The notes under the pieces: model-generated | What the model was told of the DNA's origin: nothing | The model's input: the letters and a program-made list of their open reading frames with translations, nothing else | Databases searched by the model: none | DNA from: Kiritimatiellia bacterium | GTDB lineage: Bacteria; Verrucomicrobiota; Kiritimatiellia; RFP12; UBA3636 | Reading direction: 5' to 3' | Length of the DNA: 13,140 nt | Assembly (NCBI GenBank): GCA_016295275.1 | Contig: JAEDLN010000043.1 | Location: 1-13,140, forward strand | Translations under genes and position numbers: made by a program | Shown: one piece after another, positions 6,653 to 13,140 of the stretch | Layout of the letters: every line of letters begins with the position of its first letter | Position numbering within the stretch: the stretch's first letter is position 1

Positions 6653-6673
6653 GGCTCCCACGAACCGGGAGCC
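6653..6673. repeat. Perfect 7-bp inverted repeat GGCTCCC/GGGAGCC
   Basis: GGCTCCC (6653-6659) and GGGAGCC (6667-6673) flank a 7-base loop ACGAACC. The arms resemble the GGGCTCCC segment inside the spacer of dispersed element A near 299-306, so this may be part of the same repeat family. It has no T-run. Confidence 0.5.
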
Positions 6674-6732
6674 CCGGCAGCCAACCATCGCGCCGTGCAC
6701 TCGCCCGCGAATTTCGCGTCCGTAATGGCGCC

Positions 6733-6832
6733 GTGCGTAACACGCCATGGGTATGGCAAGTAGCACACGCTGAGAGTTTTGCGGGGGCGTCTCCGTGCGC
6801 CCCCATAGCCGCGCAGCGCGCGGCGTCCGGTC
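6733..6832 (+). repeat. Dispersed intergenic element, copy B
   Basis: The second copy of the element at 215-334, in the same orientation. The core at 6746-6804 differs from 228-287 by three substitutions and one missing base, and keeps the GGGGGCG-tctccgtg-CGCCCCC hairpin (6783-6804). The distal block 6809-6832 differs from 311-334 at two positions. Here the spacer between the two blocks is only 4 bases (ATAG), against 23 in copy A. It lies about 275 bases upstream of the ompA-like gene. The strong conservation of a non-coding block points to recent spread or to selection on a DNA or RNA structure. Confidence 0.75.
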
Positions 6833-6942
6833 TCAACACACCCGCGGCAGGGCCGCTGCACCGCTATGCAACACGCGGAATTCGCACGACCACGGGACGC
6901 CCGCCGAGCCCCTTCGCCCGCCGAGCCACGGGACCGTCTCAT

Positions 6943-6973
6943 CACGCACGGCAATGGAACACGCACGGCAATG
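6943..6973 (+). repeat. Tandem 17-base repeat CACGCACGGCAATG
   Basis: CACGCACGGCAATG occurs at 6943-6956 and again at 6960-6973, a 17-base period with a GAA spacer. Just upstream, CGCCCGCCGAGCC is also duplicated around 6898-6928. These are short local duplications in GC-rich intergenic DNA. No function is apparent. Confidence 0.6.
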
Positions 6974-7016
6974 CGGCTCGCCAAAACGAGGGATAAACCC
7001 GATCGAAAAACGCCCC

Positions 7017-7045
7017 TTTTCATTGCGCGCCGGAAATGCTACCCT
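7017..7045 (+). promoter_or_regulatory. Weak candidate promoter of the ompA-like gene
   Basis: TTTTCA (7017-7022) and TACCCT (7040-7045) are 17 bases apart. The first matches the -35 consensus at four positions, the second the -10 consensus at three. The GCTAC context resembles GCTAGAAT before dapA. This would give a leader of about 55 bases. Low certainty. Confidence 0.25.
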
Positions 7046-7107
7046 TGTCATCGTCCGTGAATATCTGCCACTCTTTCTATAGACCTCGTAAACGATAGGA
7101 TCTTCTC

Positions 7108-8727
7108 GTGAATAAAACAACATTTCAGTTTTTGTCGGCCATCGCCGTCGGCATGACCGCAACGTCGCTTCTGATGGCGGCTGAGCAAAAAGCAGCAGAG
7201 CCGATCGAAGACTCCGATTTTGGCCGTTGGTATATCAGCCCCGGTATCGGTCTTTTGAATTTCGAGGGAGACGAAGGTCTCGAGGATGGCGCCTACTTTA
7301 CGCTCCGCCTCGGCTACGACTACTCCGAATGGTGGTCCTTCGAAGCTTCTTTGCTGATCGCCCCGAAACTCGATGAAAACCTCGGCGGCTATACCCAAAA
7401 GGTCAATGGCGAATGGGTTCGTAACGATGAGCGGCTCTCCTACTCCAAAGGCGATACGCACTTTGGCGATACGTGGGGTCTCCAATTGTACGGCGATGCC
7501 ATGTTCCACTTCTCGTCGTTCGACCGTATCGACCCCTATCTGATCGCCGGTGTCGGTGTCAGTACCTACGGAAAACAGGTCATGGATTCCGATTTCTGCC
7601 TCGCCCTCCGAGCCGGTGGCGGTATCATGTACCACTTGAACGATTCCTGGACGCTTCGTCTCGATACCCGTATCGATCTGGCAGGCTACAATACCGAATT
7701 CAACCAGACAATCGATGTCGGCTTCATCTATCGCTTCTCGGCCGACCTGATCGATGATGACCCGACCGCCATCCCGCCTCTCGACTCCGATGGCGATGGC
7801 TTGACGGATGACGACGAAATCAACCGCTACAAGACCGATCCCCACAACCCCGATACCGATGGCGACGGTCTCAAGGACGGCGAAGAAGTTCTCTCCTTCA
7901 AGACCGACCCGCTCAATCCCGATACCGACGGCGATGGCCTCAAGGACGGCGAAGAGGTGAAAACCTACAAAACCGATCCCAATAATCCCGATACCGATGG
8001 CGATGGCTTGATCGATGGCGATGAGGTGAAAACCTACAAAACCGATCCCAATAACCCCGATACCGACGGCGATGGACTCAAGGACGGCGAAGAGGTCCAT
8101 ACCTACAAGACCAATCCGCTCAATCCCGATACCGACGGCGATGGCCTCTCCGACGGCGATGAAGTGAAAAAACACAAAACCGATCCGCTCAATCCCGACT
8201 CCGATTACGACTTGCTGAGCGACGGCGCCGAGGTCCTCCAGTTTAAGACGAATCCCCTCGATCCCGATACCGATAAGGGTGGTGTTCGCGATGGTCACGA
8301 AGTCCTGATCGATAAGACCGATCCGCTCAATGGGGCCGACGACCGCCTCTTCTTCGAACTCAAAATCAACTTCGATACCGATTCGGATGTGATCAAACCC
8401 GAGTTCTTTGAACAGCTCGATAAGGTTGTTGCCGTCCTTCGCGATGCCCCGAATGCAACCGCCGTCATCGAAGGACACGCCGATCAGCGCTCGACATCCA
8501 AACGCAACTACAACATCGAACTGTCCAGTCGCCGGGCCGCAGCCGTTCTTAAATACATCGCCGAAAAGGGAATCGACGCCTCCCGTCTCAAGTCGATCGG
8601 CTACGGCTTCGAACACCCGAAGGCCTCGAACGATCCCTCCAAGGGTAATGTCGAAAATCGCCGCGTTGAAGTCTATATCAACGGAACCCGCCCCGGAAAA
8701 GTCACCTACGTGCAACCCGAAAAATAA
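7108..8727 (+). CDS. OmpA-family outer-membrane protein with TSP3 calcium-binding repeats
   Basis: A 539-residue envelope protein. A signal peptide (residues 1-24, hydrophobic stretch ending SLLMA-A) leads to an OmpA-like beta-barrel of about residues 35-215, with alternating aromatic strands such as WYISPGIGLL and GGGIMYHL. Eight tandem 23-residue thrombospondin type 3-like repeats follow (226-409, consensus DTDGDGLKDGEEVKTYKTDP plus NNP), which should bind calcium and form a rigid periplasmic spacer. The last part (414-530) is an OmpA C-terminal domain, with FDTDSDVI, GHADQRS (Asp459) and NYNIELSSRRA (Arg476), the residues expected to hold the diaminopimelate of peptidoglycan. It starts at GTG 7108 with AGGA seven bases upstream. 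It appears monocistronic, ending in a strong terminator. Likely role: anchoring the outer membrane to peptidoglycan. Pore activity is possible but unproven. Confidence 0.93.
   Translation: MNKTTFQFLSAIAVGMTATSLLMAAEQKAAEPIEDSDFGRWYISPGIGLLNFEGDEGLEDGAYFTLRLGYDYSEWWSFEASLLIAPKLDENLGGYTQKVNGEWVRNDERLSYSKGDTHFGDTWGLQLYGDAMFHFSSFDRIDPYLIAGVGVSTYGKQVMDSDFCLALRAGGGIMYHLNDSWTLRLDTRIDLAGYNTEFNQTIDVGFIYRFSADLIDDDPTAIPPLDSDGDGLTDDDEINRYKTDPHNPDTDGDGLKDGEEVLSFKTDPLNPDTDGDGLKDGEEVKTYKTDPNNPDTDGDGLIDGDEVKTYKTDPNNPDTDGDGLKDGEEVHTYKTNPLNPDTDGDGLSDGDEVKKHKTDPLNPDSDYDLLSDGAEVLQFKTNPLDPDTDKGGVRDGHEVLIDKTDPLNGADDRLFFELKINFDTDSDVIKPEFFEQLDKVVAVLRDAPNATAVIEGHADQRSTSKRNYNIELSSRRAAAVLKYIAEKGIDASRLKSIGYGFEHPKASNDPSKGNVENRRVEVYINGTRPGKVTYVQPEK
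7783..8334 (+). repeat. Eight tandem 69-base repeats coding for TSP3 units
   Basis: Eight in-frame 69-base units encode D-[ST]-D-G-D-G-L-x-D-G-x-E-V type repeats. Units 2-6 keep every acidic calcium ligand. Unit 7 reads DSDYDLLSDG and unit 8 reads DTDKGGVRDG, so the last two have lost ligand or glycine positions. Units 3 and 4 are almost identical at DNA level, with more than 30 identical bases starting at 7954 and at 8023, exactly 69 apart. That suggests recent duplication or homogenisation. Confidence 0.9.
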
Positions 8728-8750
8728 ACACGTCCCCCTTTCCTTCGGCA

Positions 8751-8790
8751 AAAAACACCCTCCCGCCACCGGGAGGGTGTTTCGTTTTTT
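8751..8790 (+). terminator. Strong intrinsic terminator after the ompA-like gene
   Basis: ACACCCTCCCG (8755-8765) and CGGGAGGGTGT (8770-8780) form a perfect 11-base-pair stem around CCAC. It is followed by TTCGTTTTTT and preceded by AAAAA, so it could also work on the opposite strand. It begins about 25 bases after the stop codon and should separate ompA from the dap cluster. Confidence 0.9.
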
Positions 8791-8848
8791 CGCGCCCGTG
8801 CAAAATAATCCCTCCCCTCGACTCGCATAGCCGCTCACCGCCCGCCAC

Positions 8849-8877
8849 TGGAACTTTCAATCGAAATCTGCTAGAAT
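8849..8877 (+). promoter_or_regulatory. Candidate promoter of the dapA cluster
   Basis: TAGAAT (8872-8877) is a fair -10 box, in a GCTAGAAT context similar to GATAGAAT upstream of panB. The -35 position 17 bases upstream holds only TGGAAC, a weak match. Placed after the terminator and 34 bases before dapA, this is the likeliest start of the dapA-dapB-methyltransferase-parA transcript. A clear AAGG ribosome-binding site lies at 8901-8904, six bases from the ATG. Confidence 0.4.
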
Positions 8878-8910
8878 TTCCGCCATTCCGATTTCGAAAT
8901 AAGGCATACC

Positions 8911-9789
8911 ATGTTCAAAGGAACTTATACCGCTCTCATCACCCCTTTTAACAAAAACGGGGCTGTCGATTATGGACGTCTCCGCGATCTCATCGAAGAA
9001 CAGGTCGCTGCCGGCGTCAACGGAGTCAGCCCCGTTGGAACGACAGGCGAATCGCCTACGCTCTCCTACGAAGAACACTCCGAGGTCATCCGCAAAACCG
9101 TCGAATTTACCAATCGGCGTATGCAGGTCGTCGCAGGCTCAGGCGCCAATAGCACAAAAGAAGCGCTCGAACTGACGCGCCACGCTCTCGACAACGGCGC
9201 CGATGCCACGCTCCAAATCGCACCCTACTACAACAAGCCTTCTCCCGAAGGTCTCTATCGCCATTTCAGCGAAATCGCCGATTTGGGTCTTCCTGTCCTT
9301 CTCTACAATGCCCCGGGCCGTACATCGCGCGATATCCCCGTCGGAATCGTGAAACGCCTTGCCGCACACCCGATGATTCGGGGTATCAAAGAGGCCGCGG
9401 GAGACGTTTCCCGCGTCAATGCGATCCGCGCAGCCTTAGGTAATCGCATCGATATTCTTTCCGGCGACGATCCTCTGACGTTGCCGATGATCGCCTGCGG
9501 CGCCCTCGGCGTCGTCTCGGTCGCTTCCAATGTCGTTCCCCGCGAAATGGTCGAACTCGTGAATCTCGCACTCCAGGATCGCTTCACCGAAGCCCGCAAA
9601 ATCCACGAACGCCTGATGCCGCTCTTCAACGATCTCTTCATCGAGGTCAATCCGGCTCCCGTCAAAGCGGCTCTCGCCATGCTCGGCAAAATCGAAGAGG
9701 AATACCGCCTTCCGATTTGCGAACTGCTCCCGGAAAACCGCGAAAAGCTCCGCAAAACGCTTCTCGCACTCGAAATCCTGAAGGACTGA
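8911..9789 (+). CDS. dapA: 4-hydroxy-tetrahydrodipicolinate synthase DapA
   Basis: Condenses pyruvate with aspartate semialdehyde, the first step of the diaminopimelate/lysine branch, in the cytoplasm. The 292-residue TIM-barrel protein has normal length for the family and keeps every catalytic mark. These are GTTGES with Thr44 and Thr45, YYNKPSPEG (106-114), YNAPGRT with Tyr132 and Arg137, and the Schiff-base Lys160 in IKEAAGD. SGDDPLTLP (substrate side of the barrel) is also present. The ATG start has a good ribosome-binding site (AAGG six bases upstream). The MFKGTYTALITPF N-terminus is typical. dapB follows after 138 bases on the same strand, so the two consecutive enzymes of the pathway are probably expressed together. 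Downstream genes (dapL or dapD/E/F, lysA) are not in the window. Confidence 0.97.
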   Translation: MFKGTYTALITPFNKNGAVDYGRLRDLIEEQVAAGVNGVSPVGTTGESPTLSYEEHSEVIRKTVEFTNRRMQVVAGSGANSTKEALELTRHALDNGADATLQIAPYYNKPSPEGLYRHFSEIADLGLPVLLYNAPGRTSRDIPVGIVKRLAAHPMIRGIKEAAGDVSRVNAIRAALGNRIDILSGDDPLTLPMIACGALGVVSVASNVVPREMVELVNLALQDRFTEARKIHERLMPLFNDLFIEVNPAPVKAALAMLGKIEEEYRLPICELLPENREKLRKTLLALEILKD

Positions 9790-9927
9790 CCGGATTTCGC
9801 TCCCTTCCCGACGCACGGCCGGACTCTTTCTTCTTTTCCGCTCTCCCGCACAATCCATCCTCGCCGCATCCTCGCTTTCGCTCTCGATGTGGCTTTTTTA
9901 TCCCCGAAACCCTCCACCCTTTCCGCC

Positions 9928-10734
9928 ATGATCAAACTCGCTATCGTCGGTGCCGCCGGCCGTATGGGATGCTCTTTGATTCGAGACCTGGCATCCTTCC
10001 GGGAATATAGCCTCGTCGCGGCAATCGATCGCCCCGATATTCCCGTTCTCGGAGAAGATTCCGGTACGCATGCCGGAACACGTCCGACCGGAGTCCCGAT
10101 TACCGCAGATTTGAAAGCCGCCATCCAAGCCGCCGATGCCGTAATCGATTTCTCGTTTCATACCTCGGTCCCCGCAACCGCTGAACTCGTTCGAGAATTC
10201 CGCCGCCCCTTCCTCGTCGGTACGACCGCACTCGATGCCACCGAACGCGCCGCCGTCGAAGCCGCCGCCGAAGTCGCACCCGTCCTCCTCGCCGCCAACA
10301 TGTCACTCGGCATCAATGTGCTTTCAGAACTCGTAAAACGAGCCGCTGAACTCCTGCCTCGCGGATACGATATCGAAATCGTCGAAATGCACCACCGCCA
10401 TAAAAAGGACGCCCCTTCCGGAACCGCAATGACCCTCGCCGAAGCCGCCGCCGACGGACGCAAATCCAACCTCGCCGATGTCGCTTGCTACGGACGCCAT
10501 GGCATCACGGGCGAACGCGATACCGAAACCATCGCCATCCACTCCCTGCGCGGCGGCGATGTCGTCGGCGACCATACCGTCATCTTTGCAGCCGATGGCG
10601 AACGCATCGAACTCTGCCACAAGGCATCTTCCCGTCAATGCTTCTCCTCCGGCGCCCTTCGGGCGATGCTTCGACTCGTCGCTTTGAAACCGGGTCTCTA
10701 CAACATGAACGATATCCTCCACGGGACACGCTGA
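9928..10734 (+). CDS. dapB: 4-hydroxy-tetrahydrodipicolinate reductase DapB
   Basis: Reduces the DapA product to tetrahydrodipicolinate with NAD(P)H. From ATG 9928 the protein has 268 residues, normal for DapB. The nucleotide-binding motif VGAAGRMG (7-14) lies at the N-terminus. DFSFHTS (74-80), VGTTAL (97-102) and AANMSLGIN (122-130) follow. The catalytic segment EMHHRHKKDAPSGTA has His155, His156 and Lys159, and the end GLYNMNDIL is usual for the family. An in-frame ATG at 9889 would add 13 residues ahead of the Rossmann strand and is unlikely. No Shine-Dalgarno sequence precedes 9928; the leader is CACCCTTTCCGCC. It sits between dapA and the methyltransferase gene (40-base gap), consistent with one operon. 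Confidence 0.96.
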   Translation: MIKLAIVGAAGRMGCSLIRDLASFREYSLVAAIDRPDIPVLGEDSGTHAGTRPTGVPITADLKAAIQAADAVIDFSFHTSVPATAELVREFRRPFLVGTTALDATERAAVEAAAEVAPVLLAANMSLGINVLSELVKRAAELLPRGYDIEIVEMHHRHKKDAPSGTAMTLAEAAADGRKSNLADVACYGRHGITGERDTETIAIHSLRGGDVVGDHTVIFAADGERIELCHKASSRQCFSSGALRAMLRLVALKPGLYNMNDILHGTR

Positions 10735-10774
10735 TCTCCTTCCCGAGCCATCCCACCGAACAAAAACGAATAAC

Positions 10775-12094
10775 ATGCCCGTTTTCAACCAGGAACAGTA
10801 TCGCCCCGCCCTCCACGCGGCCCTCAAAGAGATGTCGACGCTGATCTTCGATTCACCCGACTTCTCCACCGCTTCATTCCGGTTCGCAGAACCCATCGGT
10901 CCCGGTGAAAACCGCGAACTGGGCTTGCACCTCGTCCAAATCGGAGACGATACGCTCTGGCAATCGACACGAGCCGGAAACGCCGAGAATCGCGGACGCG
11001 GAACGACCAAGAAAACACTCTGGGAACTCATCAACTCTTCCAATATCCTCTTGGAGGCACACGCATCCGCCGCCGACGGAACCGCCATCCATCTCCGCAC
11101 CACACGCAAGGGACATGTCCTGCTGGATCGCGTGCGCCCGCAAAAAACGCCCGCCGCCGAAATCAAAAACGGCGACACCGGACACGATCACCAAAAAAAC
11201 TACCCGCTTCGCCGATTCGACTCGGAAAAACTCCTGATCGCCCTCGGGTTCGCTTCCCATGAAGGCACCTTGAAGCCGACCATGCAGGCAAAATACCGCC
11301 AGGTGAACGAATTTCTCCGGATTGTCGACGCCGTGCTGGACGAACTTCCGCCCCGCCGCTCGCGCGAAAACGGCAAGCCACTCTGCCTCGTCGATTGCGG
11401 CTGCGGAAAAGCCTACCTTTCCTTTGCAGCAAAGGCCTATATCGAAGCAATTCGCAACATCCCTGTCCACCTCGTCGGAATCAATCGAAAGGCTGATGTT
11501 ATCGCGTTCTGCCGCCGTACCGCCGAAACCCTCGAAATGGCCGATTCCTGCACCTTCGCGGCAAGCGATATCGCGTCGTATAAACCCGCGCAAAATCCCG
11601 ATATCGTCCTCTCCCTCCATGCCTGCGATACCGCAACCGATGACGCACTCGCCTTCGGCGTCGAACAAAATGCCCGCGCCATCCTCTGCGCTCCTTGCTG
11701 CCAGCATGAACTCCAAAAGGCCCTCTCCGCGCAAATGCGCCCCCATCGGGCCATTCTTCGCAACGGAATCCTGCGCGAACGGTTGGCTGATATCCTGACC
11801 GATTCCTTCCGGGCCCAAATCCTGCGCGTCCTCGGCTTCCGCGCAACGGTCGTCGAATTCGTCGATTCCGAAGCAACCGCACGCAATATCCTCATCCGGG
11901 CCGCACGCGTATCCCGCCCCGGAACCGGTACCGCTCTCTCCGATTACGAGGATCTGCGCGAGGCATGGGGCGTTACCCCATACCTCGCAAAACGCCTCGC
12001 CCATCTCGAGCCGGCACTTGCGCCCGACGCAAATGCAGACACCGGCGAAACCGCAAAAAACGCCCGCTGTCCGTCCTGCTCCTCTCCCCGTTAA
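10775..12094 (+). CDS. SAM-dependent methyltransferase, Methyltransf_32-like
   Basis: A 439-residue protein with a class I methyltransferase domain in its second half. SAM motif I is DCGCGKAYLS (207-216). SLHACDTATDDAL (280-292) and APCCQHEL (306-313) are characteristic of the Methyltransf_32 family, related to the eukaryotic METTL25/RRNAD1 group. The conserved NYPL (142-145) and KYRQVNEFLRIVD (173-185) segments also fit. The N-terminal 130 residues are poorly recognisable and may bind substrate. The C-terminus carries an unusual CPSC pair (432-435). The substrate is unknown; RNA or protein are both possible. The start at ATG 10775 is preceded by A-rich sequence without a clear Shine-Dalgarno. 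It lies in the dap cluster, 31 bases before parA, which may be only transcriptional convenience. Confidence 0.82.
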   Translation: MPVFNQEQYRPALHAALKEMSTLIFDSPDFSTASFRFAEPIGPGENRELGLHLVQIGDDTLWQSTRAGNAENRGRGTTKKTLWELINSSNILLEAHASAADGTAIHLRTTRKGHVLLDRVRPQKTPAAEIKNGDTGHDHQKNYPLRRFDSEKLLIALGFASHEGTLKPTMQAKYRQVNEFLRIVDAVLDELPPRRSRENGKPLCLVDCGCGKAYLSFAAKAYIEAIRNIPVHLVGINRKADVIAFCRRTAETLEMADSCTFAASDIASYKPAQNPDIVLSLHACDTATDDALAFGVEQNARAILCAPCCQHELQKALSAQMRPHRAILRNGILRERLADILTDSFRAQILRVLGFRATVVEFVDSEATARNILIRAARVSRPGTGTALSDYEDLREAWGVTPYLAKRLAHLEPALAPDANADTGETAKNARCPSCSSPR

Positions 12095-12125
12095 TCCCTA
12101 CCTCCACCCCTTCTCTTTTTTCGCC

Positions 12126-12896
12126 ATGATTCTTGCTATCGCCAATCAAAAGGGTGGCGTCGGTAAAACGACCACTGTCGTCAATCTCGCCGCGGCAATC
12201 GCCGCCCGCAAAAAAAACGTCCTCGTCATCGATCTCGATCCGCAGGCAAACGCGACCTCCGGTCTCGGCGTCGAACCGACCGAGGGAGTATCCCTCCTCG
12301 GAGCCCTTCTCAATCAAGCCAATATCGACGATTATATCGTGGGAACTTGCGTGGAACGGGTCAATCTCATCCCCGCCGAGGTGAATCTCTCCGGCGTGGA
12401 AATCGAAATCGCCCGGCAAGAGGATCACCTCCATGCTCTCAATCGCGTGCTCAAACCCATCGAAGATTCCCATGTCTTCGATTATATTCTGCTGGATTGC
12501 CCGCCCTCCCTCGGCATTCTCATGACAAACGCCCTCGCAACCGCCGATGCCGTTCTAATCCCGATGCAGTGCGAATACTACGCCATGGAAGGACTTTCCA
12601 TTATCTTGCAGCTGATCGATCGCATGAAAAACTTCGGGCAAAATCCAAACCTCCGCGCCGAAGGAATCATCATGACGATGTATGCCCATACGCGCCTCGC
12701 CGATGAGGTGGTTACACAAGTGCGCCAACACTACAGCGACTTGGTCTACAAAACGGTCGTGCCGCGCTCCGTCCGCGCCGGCGAAGCGCCTTCCTTCGGC
12801 ATTCCCCTCGTGGCCTATGCCCCCAATACCCCCGTCGCAAAAGCCTATTTCGACTTGGCAGACGAATTTCTCGCACGCCAACGCCGGAAACGCTGA
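12126..12896 (+). CDS. parA: ParA/Soj family chromosome-partitioning ATPase
   Basis: A 256-residue deviant-Walker ATPase that normally works with ParB and parS sites to segregate chromosome origins, binding DNA non-specifically as an ATP dimer. KGGVGKTT (9-16) contains the signature lysine of the Walker A motif. VIDLDPQANAT (Walker A') and the ILLDCPPSLG (Walker B) segments are intact. The PMQCEYYAMEGL segment is typical of Soj. It has no N-terminal helix-turn-helix, so it is the chromosomal type rather than the plasmid P1 type. The start MILAIANQKGG at 12126 is preceded by pyrimidine-rich CTCTTTTTTCGCC with no Shine-Dalgarno sequence. The in-frame ATG at 12018 lies inside the upstream gene and is unlikely. 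The expected parB does not start within the 244 bases downstream. MinD-like function is less likely, as no C-terminal amphipathic helix is evident. Confidence 0.93.
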   Translation: MILAIANQKGGVGKTTTVVNLAAAIAARKKNVLVIDLDPQANATSGLGVEPTEGVSLLGALLNQANIDDYIVGTCVERVNLIPAEVNLSGVEIEIARQEDHLHALNRVLKPIEDSHVFDYILLDCPPSLGILMTNALATADAVLIPMQCEYYAMEGLSIILQLIDRMKNFGQNPNLRAEGIIMTMYAHTRLADEVVTQVRQHYSDLVYKTVVPRSVRAGEAPSFGIPLVAYAPNTPVAKAYFDLADEFLARQRRKR

Positions 12897-13140
12897 TCTC
12901 CTTTTCCCCCATCGGGTCTCCGCGTCCCAGCCGTGTTCCCTCGCGTGCACCACGCTCGTACCCCCGTTGCGACCCCATTGCCGCGCTCCCTCGTGTCCCC
13001 TTCGCCCGTTTCTGTTGCACGGTCCCGTTGCGGTAGGGCGCAATGTCCCCATAGCGCCGCATCGCCCCGTCGTCGTGCGCACCACTCGTGTCCCCTTCTC
13101 CCGTTCCAGTGGTCCGCTCCCGTTGCGGTAGGGCGCGGTG
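12897..13140. other. Non-coding tail after parA, repeat-rich
   Basis: No gene is supported here. The bases right after the stop (ACGCTGATCTCCTT, 12890-12903) repeat the dapB stop context at 10728-10741. The sequence is strongly pyrimidine-biased on this strand and then enters the hairpin repeats, which continue past the right end of the window. No T-run terminator is seen. Confidence 0.6.
12990..13140 (+). repeat. Tandem hairpin repeats (95-base period)
   Basis: The 56 bases at 12990-13045 and 13085-13140 align without gaps at roughly 80 percent identity. They share CTCGTGTCCCCTTC at the left and an exact 19-base block TCCCGTTGCGGTAGGGCGC at 13023-13041 and 13118-13136. The first unit continues into GGCGCAATG-tccc-CATAGCGCC (13037-13058), a hairpin with a single A-A mismatch. 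The second unit ends at the window edge after GGCGCGGTG, so its partner arm is not visible. GTGCGCACCAC follows the hairpin, as in copy 1 at 203-213. Confidence 0.75.

Larger units (their letters stand above)
6220..7107. other. Long non-coding gap with repeats and structured DNA
   Basis: These 888 bases separate rlmI from the ompA-like gene. I see no credible gene. The left half (6220-6600) is AT-richer and has a compound stem-loop at 6262-6308. A 100-codon leftward frame at 6265-6567 has no recognisable family, and I reject it. The right half (6640-7000) is GC-rich and repeat-laden, with a GGCTCCC/GGGAGCC hairpin at 6653-6673, copy B of the dispersed element and a 17-base tandem repeat. The last roughly 100 bases carry a candidate promoter and ribosome-binding site for the next gene. 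I found no RNase P, SRP RNA, tmRNA or 6S RNA signature by eye. Confidence 0.65.

Noticed and set aside
7048..8838. A 596-codon leftward open frame opposite the ompA-like gene.
   Set aside because: Its repetitive Gly/Ile-rich sequence is the antisense mirror of the TSP3 repeats and of biased codon use. The sense strand has a signal peptide, domains and a terminator.
10874..12004. A 376-codon leftward open frame opposite the methyltransferase.
   Set aside because: It has no recognisable motif and lies antisense to a conserved SAM-binding domain. Such long shadows are expected with this codon usage.
12990..13140. Possible CRISPR array at the right edge.
   Set aside because: The units are imperfect (about 80 percent), separated by related rather than unique spacers, with a 95-base period and no cas genes. 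They behave like structured intergenic repeats.

Overview
The window is a stretch of chromosome from a Gram-negative bacterium of moderately high GC content. The Gram-negative call rests on an OmpA-type outer-membrane protein. Meso-diaminopimelate peptidoglycan is suggested by dapA and dapB plus the peptidoglycan-binding OmpA domain. The phylum cannot be fixed from the sequence alone. TSP3-repeat OmpA proteins, start codons without Shine-Dalgarno sequences and GC-rich hairpin repeats would suit a Verrucomicrobiota/Kiritimatiellota/Lentisphaerota-like lineage, but that is a guess. No phage, integrase, transposase or CRISPR array is visible.

Layout. Bases 1-705 hold no convincing gene. They carry dispersed GC-rich repeats and hairpins and end in a terminator for the leftward genes. 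Leftward (minus strand), from 4659 down to 706, lie panB (pantothenate synthesis), dnaG (replication primase) and an alpha/beta-hydrolase/esterase. Bases 4660-4827 form a divergent promoter region. Rightward from it run tRNA-Thr(TGT) with an encoded CCA, a hairpin, and an RlmI-like 23S rRNA cytosine methyltransferase. Bases 6220-7107 are an 888-base non-coding gap with a second copy of the dispersed repeat and other small repeats. Next comes an OmpA-family protein with eight 23-residue calcium-binding (TSP3-type) repeats, closed by a strong terminator at 8751-8790. A rightward cluster follows: dapA, dapB, a Methyltransf_32-like SAM-dependent methyltransferase and a ParA/Soj ATPase. After parA (12897-13140) hairpin repeats resume and run off the window.

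How the genes fit together. Most are housekeeping genes: replication initiation (dnaG), chromosome partition (parA), lysine/diaminopimelate synthesis (dapA, dapB), coenzyme A precursor synthesis (panB) and translation (tRNA-Thr, rlmI). The OmpA-like protein probably tethers the outer membrane to the DAP-containing peptidoglycan whose precursor pathway is encoded next to it.

The most unusual content lies between the genes. One repeat family is built on CCCGTTGCGGTAGGGCGC followed by a self-complementary hairpin whose arms change between copies. A second, roughly 100-120 base, element occurs near 215-334 and 6733-6832. I found no clear new defence or mobile system. The repeat families are the best candidates for something undescribed.
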